64,000 nt of DNA, taken from positions 62,001 to 126,000 of the forward strand of contig NZ_WFKJ01000003.1 in assembly GCF_009208075.1 (NCBI RefSeq). Reading direction: 5' to 3'. The notes beneath the pieces are model-generated. The model made no database searches, was not told where the DNA came from, and saw only the letters and a program-made list of their open reading frames with translations. This stretch comes from Poseidonibacter ostreae (GTDB lineage Bacteria > Campylobacterota > Campylobacteria > Campylobacterales > Arcobacteraceae). A program made the translations under genes and the position numbers. This document shows positions 29,466-38,217 of this stretch, in pieces (the first letter of the stretch is position 1; each line of letters begins with the position of its first letter).

Positions 29466-30150
29466 ATTAGCAATTATGGGAGCAATGGAAGAGGAAATAG
29501 AACCTCTTTTAGCCCACTTTACAAATGTAAACGTAGTAGAGTTTGCAAATAATAAATATTATGAAGTTTCACACAATGGTTTAGATATTGTAATAGCTTA
29601 TTCAAAAATTGGAAAAGTTTTCGCAAGTTTAACAGCAACAACAATGATTGAAAAATTTGGCTGTGATACTTTACTTTTTTCAGGAGTTGCAGGTGCGATT
29701 AATCCTAAGCTTAAAATTGGTGATTTAATAATTGCAGATAAATTATGTCAACATGATTTAGATATTACTGCTTTTGGACATCCAAATGGTTTTGTTCCAG
29801 GTGGAAGTGTTTTTGTAGAAACTTCAAAAGAATTAAGAGAAATTGCAATTGAAGTAGCAAAAGAAAATGACCTAAAAGTAATTGAAGGAACAATAGCAAC
29901 TGGTGATCAGTTCGTTCACTCTACTGAGAGAAAAGAGTTTATTGAATCAACTTTTAAAGCTGATGCTTTAGAAATGGAAGGTGCAAGTGTTGCTGTAATA
30001 TGTGATGCTTTAAATGTACCATTTTTCATTTTACGTGCTATTTCAGATTCTGCTGATGGTGGAGCTGATATTGATTTTGATGAGTTTTTAAAATCAAGTG
30101 CAGTTAATTCTGCAAATTATTTAATCAAAATAGTTGAAAAATTGATTTAG
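29458..30150 (+). CDS. mtnN: MTA/SAH (and 6-amino-6-deoxyfutalosine) nucleosidase
   Basis: Cleaves the glycosidic bond of 5'-methylthioadenosine and S-adenosylhomocysteine. In Campylobacterota the same enzyme also serves the futalosine menaquinone route (established for Helicobacter and Campylobacter). The 230-aa product has MGAMEEEIEPLL at the N-terminus with the catalytic Glu, GDQFVHS, and EMEGASVAVICDALNVPF with ISDSAD (catalytic Asp). Length is normal. It is coupled to fabD through ATGACTAA, and a strong terminator follows. Confidence 0.94.
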   Translation: MTKLAIMGAMEEEIEPLLAHFTNVNVVEFANNKYYEVSHNGLDIVIAYSKIGKVFASLTATTMIEKFGCDTLLFSGVAGAINPKLKIGDLIIADKLCQHDLDITAFGHPNGFVPGGSVFVETSKELREIAIEVAKENDLKVIEGTIATGDQFVHSTERKEFIESTFKADALEMEGASVAVICDALNVPFFILRAISDSADGGADIDFDEFLKSSAVNSANYLIKIVEKLI

Positions 30151-30174
30151 TAGTTTAAATAAAAGTTAAAAAAT

Positions 30175-30208
30175 AAAGGGGAAGAATTTAGTTTCTTCCC
30201 TTTTTTTT
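30175..30208. terminator. Bidirectional terminator between mtnN and the export operon
   Basis: Stem 30178-30186 with 30193-30201 (extended by A-T pairs), six-base loop, and eight T residues from 30201. The T-run overlaps the stop codon of the minus-strand small gene. Confidence 0.85.
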
Positions 30209-30488
30209 AGTGATGAGAAGTAGTTGAACTATCACTAGAAGCTGCAACACCTATTGCTACTGCTGATACTACTGCTGCTGCGATACCAACACCTACACCA
30301 ACACTAACACCAGCTACTGCTCCTACACCCGCTGCTGTTCCTGCTGCTGCACCTGCACCCGCCGCTGCAGTTGTACCTGCAGTTGTTCCTGTAGCACCAG
30401 CTGCTCCAGCACCTGTAGTTGCTACTGCTGCATTAGCAGAAGCTAGTGCAAGTGAAATCGATAATAAAATCATAGATAGTTTTTTCAT
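30207..30488 (-). CDS. Small secreted Ala/Gly/Thr-rich protein, YjbE/GfcA-like
   Basis: A 93-aa protein with a clear signal peptide (residues 1-20, cleavage near SANA-AVA). Its low-complexity mature part consists almost only of Ala, Gly, Thr and Val, with a valine-rich segment (about residues 56-83) and a Ser/Thr/His tail (SSDSSTTSHH). It resembles YjbE/GfcA, the small exported protein that opens the yjbEFGH/gfc operon in E. coli. The match is in composition, size and neighbourhood rather than alignable sequence. It has its own extended -10 and a purine-rich ribosome site (AAAGGAAAA). Function is unknown; a role in capsule/EPS assembly is inferred from context. Confidence 0.6.
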   Translation of the reverse strand: MKKLSMILLSISLALASANAAVATTGAGAAGATGTTAGTTAAAGAGAAAGTAAGVGAVAGVSVGVGVGIAAAVVSAVAIGVAASSDSSTTSHH

Positions 30489-30515
30489 TCATTTTCCTTT
30501 TTTTAAATTATTTGA

Positions 30516-30524
30516 ATTATATCA
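30516..30524 (-). promoter_or_regulatory. Extended -10 promoter of the small secreted gene
   Basis: On the minus strand TGATATAAT is a perfect extended -10 about 28 bases before the ATG. It implies that the small protein is expressed independently of, and perhaps more strongly than, the export operon upstream. Confidence 0.6.
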
Positions 30525-30546
30525 TATTTCTTGTTACTTTTCTAAA

Positions 30547-32691
30547 TTATTCTTTAAATCTTTGAATATTTTTTTTCATTATACTACTATTATTCTCACC
30601 ATTATTCATTGGAAAAAGACTATAATTTGGACTTGCGTATTTACCAACGTCTCTTGTCCATGGACTCAATCCATAATTTAATATAGATTTAATATTTTTA
30701 TACGTGAATACCTCTAATGGAACTTTTAGATATATACCTTTATCTATATAACCTTTATTTGATTCACTATCAAAAACTTCATCACTATTTGTAATAGTTG
30801 CAAAAACTCCTAGAGTAAACTCTTTGCTATGTCTTGATATATCTATTTTTACACCTTTATCACCTGCTAAGAATTCTCCAACTTTTAATCCCATATGAAG
30901 ATCATATTTTGGTGATACTAAAGCATATAAATTCAAAAACTTAGCATCATAAGTTAGGTCATCATAAACTGCTAACATATCATCTACATGTCGTTTGTAC
31001 ATATACTGATATTGAAGCCCAACACCAAATTTCTCATTATAAAAAGTTTTATACCATTCTAAATCTAATCCAGCAAAGGCAAAATCCATATATCCAAGTT
31101 CGATTTTTGCTAAACTATTTAAGGGGGTATTTGTCATATATCCAAGAGTAAGCTTTCTTAGTTGTGTTCCATTATATTTATAGTAATCAATCATATTTGA
31201 TCTAATAGACAAGTCATTTGTTTCTAAAGCTTCATCTGTTGATATTTCATCAATATCATTGTAAAGTGGATGTTGTATCATACCTACTGCAAAAACTCCA
31301 GGAGATGGATTGTATTTTAATTTTAGGCTTGCTGATAATTTTGTTGCAAGAGGTTTATCTTGATTATTTAAATATGTTTTAATTACAGGACTAATATTAT
31401 ATGAGAAAACTTTTTCGTTGTATTCTTTTGATCTGTAAACAGTTTTCTTTTCTTCTCTAAACTCTTTATACATTTTATCAACACTTTTTGTAAGTATTAA
31501 GGCATTTTGCATATATTCATTACTAACTTTTTCATTTTCAAAAGCATCATATTCTTTTCTATTTACTTTGAAAGTTTTTACAGGAGTATTTTTTTCCTTT
31601 AAAGTAGCATAAATAATATCATAATTTTTTGGTGCAACTTCGTCAACAGTTGATATAGCTCTTCCTACAGCTTTTAAGTCACTGTTATATCTAGGATTGT
31701 CAAATTCTAGCCAAACTTTATTTTTATTTACAGAGGCTCTTACATTAGACATTTTTTCAGCTGCGACTTCATTTGCAAGTTTTTCACTTAATTGTTCTTC
31801 ATTTAAATTCTTATATTCTTCTAATTTCTTTTCATTAGCTTTCCATTTTGGATCAGGAAGTCTAGGAAACATTGCATTTCTTGAAAAACCAAATTGATAA
31901 GCATATCCAAATGAGATTTGATTTCCTCTTTGAAAAGATAGGCTTAGATTTGAATTATCATTGAAAGCATATTTAGCACCAAAATTTATTTTTGAGTCTG
32001 GCAAATCATAGCTACCTCCATTTGTAAAAGGGTTAGCTCTAGCTTTTTCATAATCAATAGGTGAATATTCAGACATAATCTTTAAATTTGGTGTTGCATT
32101 AAAAATTACACTTCCAAAAGGTTTTCCACCATCCCAACTCAAATCTTTCATAAAGTTAAAAGCTGTGTTATCAGAACTTCCACTATTTGAACTAGTTGTA
32201 GCTTCTACAGAACCTCCACCAAGTCTTCCTTTTGCATATCCAAGTGTAAAATCAAAGTATCCAATCTCTTTACCTAAAGCGACATACTTTGATGTATAAA
32301 GTCCAGTTCCCCAAATATCATCACCGCCAAATACTACACTTGGTAAGTACTTTTTTTCTTCTTGCAATATTAATTTAAAACTTAATGATTTATCTTTGTA
32401 ATCACCATAACCTGAATTTTCATCAAAGCCATCAACTCCATCGATTTCAGTCATATGAAAGTTTATTTCTAAAAAAGGTAGCGGTGTGATAGCTACTCCA
32501 TAATATGTATATGGTTTATCCTGATTTAAAAAAAGTCTCATAGACCAATCAGGCATAATTCTAGTATTTGGTGTTTCAAAAATACCTGTATTTCCAGAAT
32601 AGTTTGCAGTATCATTTTTTGCACTTAATGTAAGTGCTGATAATACAAGAGGAAATAAAATAGTCCCTAAGGGTTTACTTTTTTTCATCAT
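30547..32691 (-). CDS. YjbH/GfcD-like outer-membrane exopolysaccharide protein
   Basis: A 714-aa exported protein with signal peptide (about residues 1-24, ending LTLSAK). The N-terminal part shows YjbH-family traits: GNTGIFETPNTRIMPDWSMRLFL followed by TPLPFLEINFHMTEIDG. The C-terminal half has alternating beta-strand patterns suggesting a barrel. YjbH/GfcD proteins are outer-membrane partners in group 4 capsule/EPS secretion. It overlaps the Wzz-like gene by 17 bases, so it is translated in a coupled way. ATG at 32691 or the adjacent ATG at 32688 may be used. Family call is good; the mechanism is not known in detail for any member. Confidence 0.8.
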   Translation of the reverse strand: MMKKSKPLGTILFPLVLSALTLSAKNDTANYSGNTGIFETPNTRIMPDWSMRLFLNQDKPYTYYGVAITPLPFLEINFHMTEIDGVDGFDENSGYGDYKDKSLSFKLILQEEKKYLPSVVFGGDDIWGTGLYTSKYVALGKEIGYFDFTLGYAKGRLGGGSVEATTSSNSGSSDNTAFNFMKDLSWDGGKPFGSVIFNATPNLKIMSEYSPIDYEKARANPFTNGGSYDLPDSKINFGAKYAFNDNSNLSLSFQRGNQISFGYAYQFGFSRNAMFPRLPDPKWKANEKKLEEYKNLNEEQLSEKLANEVAAEKMSNVRASVNKNKVWLEFDNPRYNSDLKAVGRAISTVDEVAPKNYDIIYATLKEKNTPVKTFKVNRKEYDAFENEKVSNEYMQNALILTKSVDKMYKEFREEKKTVYRSKEYNEKVFSYNISPVIKTYLNNQDKPLATKLSASLKLKYNPSPGVFAVGMIQHPLYNDIDEISTDEALETNDLSIRSNMIDYYKYNGTQLRKLTLGYMTNTPLNSLAKIELGYMDFAFAGLDLEWYKTFYNEKFGVGLQYQYMYKRHVDDMLAVYDDLTYDAKFLNLYALVSPKYDLHMGLKVGEFLAGDKGVKIDISRHSKEFTLGVFATITNSDEVFDSESNKGYIDKGIYLKVPLEVFTYKNIKSILNYGLSPWTRDVGKYASPNYSLFPMNNGENNSSIMKKNIQRFKE

Positions 32692-33589
32692 TTCTATTAC
32701 TTCTAATAAATTCTAAGAAAAAAGCCATAAAAATACCTAAAATAATAGATGTTACAAACGATACAGTTAAAATAAGCGCTCGTTTAGGATTTGTTTTTTC
32801 TTTGATATAAGCAACTCTACTATCTGTAAGTTTTGAAACAAAGTAGTAATCATTAGCAAGAGAGAATACTCTTTTTTGCATAAGTGCTGAAAGAGATTTA
32901 CTAAGCTGTTCTTTTAATGAAACATCATATGTGCTACTTAACTCTTTTTTATAATAATCTATTTGCTTGTCTATTTCTTTCATATCTTGGAATTTTATTT
33001 TTGATATTAATTCTTCTAAATAAATATCTACAAGCTCTTTTGCAAGAAATCTATCTACGTGTTCTGCACTTAGAACTATAAGACCAGATTTTTTGTCACT
33101 ACTTAATGATAATATACTATTTAGTGATTTATTTGTTGAAAATATAAGTTCTTCTTTACTTATTATTTTATTATTCTTTTCTTTTTTTGAATAAAAACTA
33201 TCAATACCCATTGCAAATACTAAGTTTTGAGGATTTGCAAGTTTATCGGCTAGATTATATTTTTCAATTAACAGTTTATTAAATTCATAATCTTTCAAGG
33301 TAGTTTGCATCATAGTAAATGGATCTTTTGAGTTTCCTCCACCTAAGGATACACCAGCAAGACTAGCTAAACCAGCTAGTCCTCCACTTGCTGATTTGCT
33401 TTCACTTTGAGGTGCTAGAATAATTTCTGATTTATATGAGTTTGGAATACTTAGTACATAAAATAAAGTCAAAAGAACTACAATAAAAGAAAAAGCTGCA
33501 ATTTTGTATTTATATCTTAATATTGTATTGAAAAGTTCTCTTAAATCTATTTCATCTTCTTCTATGAATTCTTGATTGGTGTTATTCAT
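32675..33589 (-). CDS. Wzz/GumC-type polysaccharide chain-length determinant
   Basis: A 304-aa inner-membrane protein with two membrane helices (about residues 30-50 and 273-295) flanking a periplasmic helical domain, as in Wzz. It lacks the C-terminal tyrosine-kinase domain of Wzc, and no BY-kinase is visible in the window. The N-terminal segment EDEIDLRELFNTILRYK is typical. I chose ATG 33589, behind a strong TAGGTGGA site at eight bases, over an in-frame GTG at 33601 which would overlap the upstream gene. It probably sets the length of the polymer exported by the SLBB protein next to it. Confidence 0.85.
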   Translation of the reverse strand: MNNTNQEFIEEDEIDLRELFNTILRYKYKIAAFSFIVVLLTLFYVLSIPNSYKSEIILAPQSESKSASGGLAGLASLAGVSLGGGNSKDPFTMMQTTLKDYEFNKLLIEKYNLADKLANPQNLVFAMGIDSFYSKKEKNNKIISKEELIFSTNKSLNSILSLSSDKKSGLIVLSAEHVDRFLAKELVDIYLEELISKIKFQDMKEIDKQIDYYKKELSSTYDVSLKEQLSKSLSALMQKRVFSLANDYYFVSKLTDSRVAYIKEKTNPKRALILTVSFVTSIILGIFMAFFLEFIRSNRNDEKK

Positions 33590-33590
33590 A

Positions 33591-36191
33591 TTATATTCCA
33601 CCTACTGTCTTAAGTGATGCAGCAGTAATTGCTAGGTTGTAAAGTATAGATGTTACATCTTTAGCAAATGCAATATCTGAAATTGTATCTATTCTTAAAG
33701 GTACTACAACTGTATCGCCTTTAAATATATCATTTGAATTTCCCCAAAAATAGTCATTTTCAATTTTTCTTGCTTCACCATTTGCTTTTACAATATAGAT
33801 ATAATCTTCATCTGCAAGTTCTGTAGCACCACCTGCTTTTTCTAGATAATCTTTTGCATCGCTTTTTCCATCATAAACAAAAGTATTTTGATTTAATACT
33901 TCACCTACTACAGATATAGTGTCATTTATTGCAGGTATAAATAGAGTATCTAGGTTTTTTAATGTTAAATTATGAGGTGAGTTAGCAAATCTATTTAAAT
34001 CATGATATAAATCTAAAGATACTCTTCCTATAGGCTTCTTTGTATCTGCTTCTTTTTCTAATTGTGTTACTGCAATAAGCATATTTTGTTTACTTTTTTT
34101 ATCTTCACCTGCTTCATTTGCCATAGCATTTGCTTGCATTGCTTTTGTTTTTAATCTATCTAGACTTTCCTCTAATCTTTTTATTTGAAGTTTTCTTACT
34201 TCATCTCTTGTGAATACACTTCCTTCTACAAATGCATATTTTGTAAATCCACCTGCACGAGCTAACACGCTAGATAGTTTTTCACCTTCAGCAATACTAT
34301 ATTTACCTGGATATTTTACTTCACCTTTTAATTCTACATATCTTTTTTCATTCCAATTTTCTATTGCAAAAATAGTCCACTCATCATCTTCAAAAATTGG
34401 AAGCTTTAAGTCAATAGCTTTCTTAAGATCTAAACTTAATATAGTTCTGATTCGCTCATCACCTTTTACTTCATATCTTGCAAGTTCACATCTTGACATC
34501 AATGTTTTCTTTGTTAATCCACCTGAAAGTTTGATAAGATCATTTATTGTTGTGCTTTTTGAAATATTGTAAGTACCTGGTATAAAAATCTCACCTTTTA
34601 TTGTTGCTCTTTTTATTTCATTTGTTTGCTCAAAATCAAAGAAATTAATTTCGTCATATGGTTTTATTTCAAAGTTTCCATTTGTTTTTATATCAACAAA
34701 ATGTGTAATCTTTTTATTGTTTTCTATTCTTGTAACTTGCACTTTTGTTTTGTCAGGATTTAATGCTACTCTTTCTTCATCAACTTCTTTTTCAGTTTTA
34801 AAATTAACTATACTAAATAAATCTTTTGCCTTTAATCCTTCATAAAAATCATATTTACGATTATCATCACTTACTATTTCACCATTAGCATATATATAAG
34901 CGATTTCTTTAAATTCTGATTTGTTGTATATTATTATTTCATCACCACTTTTGAGAACTATATCTTCCTTCATAGAAAGAACATTTTTTAAATTAAAACT
35001 TCTTGAAATGTCTAGATTTTTAACAAGTGCATATTCATAGTTTGTATCTACTTTGAAGAAACCATTTTTACCAAATATTTTTAGCTCATTATTTAATAAA
35101 GTAGAAAGTTTATTATCTTTTGGAAGTTCTTTTTCTCCTGGAATTAAAACATTTCCAGAAATTTTTACTAGGTTTGCATTTTGTGCACTTAAAGCAAATA
35201 TTTCAATTTCATCACCATTTTCTGGCTTCATTGAATACAGTTGATTTACTGAAAGAGTATATACTTTAATTGTATTGTTTTTATATCTTTTTAATTTAAT
35301 AGCGTTTTTATTAGCTTTTGCTTTTAGTCCTGACGCAAAGTTAAAAAGTGTTCTAAAAGATTCATCATTATTTAGTTCATAAATTGCTTGATTTTTTACT
35401 TCACCTTTTATAGTGATTTCTTTTTTTACTGAATTAACTATTATAATATCACCACTTTTAAGTACTATATCAGAACTATTGTTTCCATATCTTACTAAAT
35501 TATATAGATCAAATGTTTTAATAATTTTACCATCTCTTTTAATTGATATATTTCTATATGAACCACTAGGTAAAATTCCTCCACTATTTATCAGTGCATC
35601 TTTTATAGTAGAAAAAGAAGAAAGATTATAAAGTCCTGGTGCTTTTACCAGTCCAGAAACTGTAACTTGTATAGATGTAAATTCAGATATATTTATAAGT
35701 ATATCTGTAGAATTTGGATAAGCCTTTTTTATTTCATCAGTTATTAGTTTTTTTGCTTCATAAAATGATAATCCAATCAGTTTAAATTCACCTGCTTGCG
35801 GTATAGTAATATTTCCATCTTTGTTTATATTTAAGTTGAAACTTTCGCTTACTGCTCCAAAGATTGTAACAGATAGTTTATCACCATAGTTTAATAGATA
35901 ATTTTTTGGTGTAGGTATAGAGTAGGGATCTATGTCGTTTTTATTTTGAAAAAATTGTGAAGCATATCTTTGCAGAATAATCTCATCATTTTCAATCTCA
36001 TCATTTTCAATCTCATTTTTAATAATTTGTTGTTTTTTAACAATCTGTTCTTCTTTTGAAGTAGAAGATAATGCTTTTTTTACATCATCTTGTGTATATC
36101 CTGCACTTTGTAACAATTGCAGTTGAGCTGGTGTTGGTTCTGCTGAAAATAAACTCAAACAGAATATAGAGACTAATATTAAAAACTTCAT
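33591..36191 (-). CDS. Multi-SLBB polysaccharide export protein (Wza/GfcE type)
   Basis: An 866-aa outer-membrane exporter with a signal peptide (residues 1-16, SLFSAEP). It has a polysaccharide export (PES) domain at about residues 85-180 (NYLLNYGDKLSVTIFG, GNITIPQAGEF) and then repeated SLBB-type segments (VSGLVKAPGLYNL, IKGEVKNQAIYEL, ISGNVLIPGEKEL, IKGEIFIPGTYNI, LKGEVKYPGKYSI, VVGEVLNQNTFVY). This is far longer than E. coli Wza (about 379 aa); the extra SLBB units would lengthen the periplasmic channel. It is the first gene of the minus-strand export operon, divergent from the synthesis operon. Confidence 0.9.
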   Translation of the reverse strand: MKFLILVSIFCLSLFSAEPTPAQLQLLQSAGYTQDDVKKALSSTSKEEQIVKKQQIIKNEIENDEIENDEIILQRYASQFFQNKNDIDPYSIPTPKNYLLNYGDKLSVTIFGAVSESFNLNINKDGNITIPQAGEFKLIGLSFYEAKKLITDEIKKAYPNSTDILINISEFTSIQVTVSGLVKAPGLYNLSSFSTIKDALINSGGILPSGSYRNISIKRDGKIIKTFDLYNLVRYGNNSSDIVLKSGDIIIVNSVKKEITIKGEVKNQAIYELNNDESFRTLFNFASGLKAKANKNAIKLKRYKNNTIKVYTLSVNQLYSMKPENGDEIEIFALSAQNANLVKISGNVLIPGEKELPKDNKLSTLLNNELKIFGKNGFFKVDTNYEYALVKNLDISRSFNLKNVLSMKEDIVLKSGDEIIIYNKSEFKEIAYIYANGEIVSDDNRKYDFYEGLKAKDLFSIVNFKTEKEVDEERVALNPDKTKVQVTRIENNKKITHFVDIKTNGNFEIKPYDEINFFDFEQTNEIKRATIKGEIFIPGTYNISKSTTINDLIKLSGGLTKKTLMSRCELARYEVKGDERIRTILSLDLKKAIDLKLPIFEDDEWTIFAIENWNEKRYVELKGEVKYPGKYSIAEGEKLSSVLARAGGFTKYAFVEGSVFTRDEVRKLQIKRLEESLDRLKTKAMQANAMANEAGEDKKSKQNMLIAVTQLEKEADTKKPIGRVSLDLYHDLNRFANSPHNLTLKNLDTLFIPAINDTISVVGEVLNQNTFVYDGKSDAKDYLEKAGGATELADEDYIYIVKANGEARKIENDYFWGNSNDIFKGDTVVVPLRIDTISDIAFAKDVTSILYNLAITAASLKTVGGI

Positions 36192-36220
36192 AGCTAGGTA
36201 TCCTTTTGTAAATTGTCGTG

Positions 36221-36226
36221 ATTTTA
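36221..36226 (-). promoter_or_regulatory. Probable -10 of the export operon
   Basis: TAAAAT on the minus strand, within TTTAGATAAAATCA, about 30 bases before the ATG. The same 14-base string occurs on the plus strand at 62601-62614 before a glycosyltransferase gene. An AAAAGGA ribosome site follows. Confidence 0.45.
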
Positions 36227-36286
36227 TCTAAATTTATAAAATAAAACACTTAATTATCTCTGAATTTTAATTTAAAAATAAAAAAA

Positions 36287-36304
36287 GTCCGATGCTGGTC
36301 CGAT
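36287..36304. repeat. 7-bp direct repeat with 11-bp period
   Basis: GTCCGAT occurs at 36287-36293 and 36298-36304. The G+C-rich pair is conspicuous in an A+T-rich intergenic region and is spaced by one helical turn; it may be a protein-binding site. It does not form a stable hairpin. Confidence 0.4.
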
Positions 36305-36320
36305 AGAAAATATTTTATTA

Positions 36321-36333
36321 TTCAAAATTTGTA
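36321..36333. promoter_or_regulatory. Candidate operator box 1
   Basis: TTCAAAATTTGTA, a near-palindrome differing at two positions from the perfect box at 36382-36394. The two start exactly 61 bp apart, about six helical turns. Confidence 0.4.
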
Positions 36334-36381
36334 GCTTTTTTCAAGTATTTTTATTATTTAAAAATAACTATTTTTAGTATG

Positions 36382-36394
36382 TTCAAAGTTTGAA
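36382..36394. promoter_or_regulatory. Candidate operator box 2
   Basis: TTCAAAGTTTGAA is a perfect inverted repeat around one central base. It lies just upstream of the -10 (36400-36405) of the regulator gene, where a bound repressor would block polymerase. It is a natural candidate for autoregulation by the MarR-type protein. Confidence 0.45.
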
Positions 36395-36399
36395 TAGGA

Positions 36400-36405
36400 T
36401 AGAAT
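36400..36405 (+). promoter_or_regulatory. Probable -10 of the glycan synthesis operon
   Basis: TAGAAT about 52 bases before the TTG start of the first gene. The leader contains a C6 run (36425-36430) and an AAAGGAAG ribosome site (36443-36450). Confidence 0.45.
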
Positions 36406-36456
36406 TACACAAAATTTATCAAGACCCCCCAACTTTTTTATCAAAGGAAGATTTTA

Positions 36457-36792
36457 TTGAATCAAGAAATTGAGCTAGAAATACTTAAAAATATCACAAA
36501 TGCTAAAAATCAAAAATCTATTGCAAATGAAATAGGACATAGTGTAGGTAAAGTAAACTATGTATTAAAAGCTTTGATAGAAAAAGGTTTTATCAAATCA
36601 GAAAGATTTTTAAACTCAAATAATAAAATCCAATACAAATACTTACTAACAGAAGATGGTATAAAAGAAAAGATAGATATCACAGATAAGTTTATCAAAA
36701 GAAAAAAAGAAGAGTATGAAGAGCTTCAACGTGAGATGGAAAGTTATAAATCGCAATATTCGTATGCTAAAAGTAAAGAGGGAATTAATTAA
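36457..36792 (+). CDS. EPS-associated MarR/winged-helix regulator
   Basis: A 111-aa DNA-binding protein with a winged helix-turn-helix (about residues 18-72; KSIANEIGHSVGKVNYVLKALIEKGFIKSE) and a C-terminal coiled coil. It matches the small MarR-like family found at the start of exopolysaccharide clusters. The start is TTG at 36457, six bases after a strong AAAGGAAG site; no ATG fits. It abuts manC with zero spacing. It probably controls its own operon and perhaps the divergent export genes through the palindromic boxes at 36321 and 36382; this is inferred. Confidence 0.85.
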   Translation: MNQEIELEILKNITNAKNQKSIANEIGHSVGKVNYVLKALIEKGFIKSERFLNSNNKIQYKYLLTEDGIKEKIDITDKFIKRKKEEYEELQREMESYKSQYSYAKSKEGIN

Positions 36793-38217
36793 ATGACAAA
36801 CATAATCCTATGCGGAGGCTCAGGAACAAGACTATGGCCAATCAGTAGAACACTTATGCCAAAACAATTCGTAAAACTATTTAATAACGAGTCATTATTC
36901 CAATTAACAGTAGAACGTAACTCAAAAATCTGTGATACTCAATATATAGTTTCAAATGTAGAACAATACTTCTTAGCATTAGATCAACTTGAAGAATTAA
37001 ATAAAACAAATAATAAATATCTACTAGAACCAGTAGGAAGAAACACAGCACCTGCAATTGCATTAGCTTGTCTAGATCTTCCTTATGATGAAATAGTTCT
37101 TGTAACTCCTTCTGATCATCTTATAAAAGATGAAATAGAATATGCAAAAGTATTAGATCAAGCAAAAGAACTTGCTCTTGAAGATAATCTTGTTACTTTT
37201 GGAATTACTCCACAATTTGCAGAAACAGGATTTGGATATATTGAAGCAGAAAGTATTTACCCCACTCCTGCTTTAGCATCGGGGGCATCGCCATTTAGTG
37301 GCAGAGATGTAAAAGCCTTTCATGAAAAACCAAATAAAGAAACAGCAGAACAATACGTAAAAGCAGGAAACTACTACTGGAACTCAGGTATGTTCTGTTT
37401 TAAAGCAGGAGTATTTTTAGATGAATTAAAAACATACTCTCCAAAAATATATGAAACTTCAAAAACTGCCTATGAAAATGCAAAAAATGAAGGCATTGTT
37501 AGAATTACGCATGAAGATATGAGTAATATTCCAGAAGATAGTATAGATTATGCTGTTATGGAAAAATCTAAAAAAGTAAAAGTTATACCTTCTGATATTA
37601 ACTGGAGCGATGTTGGAAGCTTTGATGCACTATTTGAAGAACTACCAAAAGATAAAGATAATAATACTTTAAACCCAAATCATATTTCAATTGATTCAAA
37701 AAATAATTTAATCTATGGAAATGAAAGAAAAATAGCAACAGTAGATATCGAAGATACTATTATAGTTGATACTGGAGATGCACTACTAATATCTAAAAAA
37801 GGAAGTTCTCAAAAAGTAAAACAAGTAGTAGCCCAGATCAGAAAAACTACACAACTTCATAATATTCATCTTACAGGACATAGACCTTGGGGAACATATA
37901 CAGTTCTAACAGAACAAGAAGGCTATAAAGTAAAAAGAATAGAAGTAAAACCAGGTAAAAGACTAAGCTTGCAAAAACACTACCATAGAAATGAACACTG
38001 GATAGTAGTATCAGGAACTGCAACAGTAACAGTTGGAAGTGAAACTAGATATGTAAGACCAAATGAATCTACATATATCAAAATGGGAGAACTTCATAGA
38101 TTAGAAAATGAAGGAAAGATTCCTGTGATTTTAATAGAAGCTCAAGTTGGTGAATATACTGGTGAAGATGATATTGTTCGTATTGACGATGATTTTAAAA
38201 GGAATACTAATGCCTAA
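36793..38217 (+). CDS. manC: Mannose-1-phosphate guanylyltransferase / mannose-6-phosphate isomerase
   Basis: A bifunctional enzyme making GDP-mannose. The 474-aa product has an N-terminal nucleotidyltransferase (ILCGGSGTRLWPISRTLMPKQF, FHEKP, IDYAVMEKS) and a C-terminal type II phosphomannose isomerase cupin (about residues 350-470; RPWGTYTVL, VKPGKRLSLQKHYHRNEHW). A short insert, roughly residues 154-171 between GYIEAES and VKAFHEKP, is richer in G+C and Pro/Ala/Gly than its surroundings. It is coupled to manB through ATGCCTAA. Confidence 0.95.
   Translation: MTNIILCGGSGTRLWPISRTLMPKQFVKLFNNESLFQLTVERNSKICDTQYIVSNVEQYFLALDQLEELNKTNNKYLLEPVGRNTAPAIALACLDLPYDEIVLVTPSDHLIKDEIEYAKVLDQAKELALEDNLVTFGITPQFAETGFGYIEAESIYPTPALASGASPFSGRDVKAFHEKPNKETAEQYVKAGNYYWNSGMFCFKAGVFLDELKTYSPKIYETSKTAYENAKNEGIVRITHEDMSNIPEDSIDYAVMEKSKKVKVIPSDINWSDVGSFDALFEELPKDKDNNTLNPNHISIDSKNNLIYGNERKIATVDIEDTIIVDTGDALLISKKGSSQKVKQVVAQIRKTTQLHNIHLTGHRPWGTYTVLTEQEGYKVKRIEVKPGKRLSLQKHYHRNEHWIVVSGTATVTVGSETRYVRPNESTYIKMGELHRLENEGKIPVILIEAQVGEYTGEDDIVRIDDDFKRNTNA

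Noticed and set aside
36425-36430. C6 run in the leader of the EPS regulator gene as a phase-variable tract
   Set aside because: It is below the length usually linked with frequent slippage, lies in untranslated sequence and is not at promoter spacing, so I do not claim switching.
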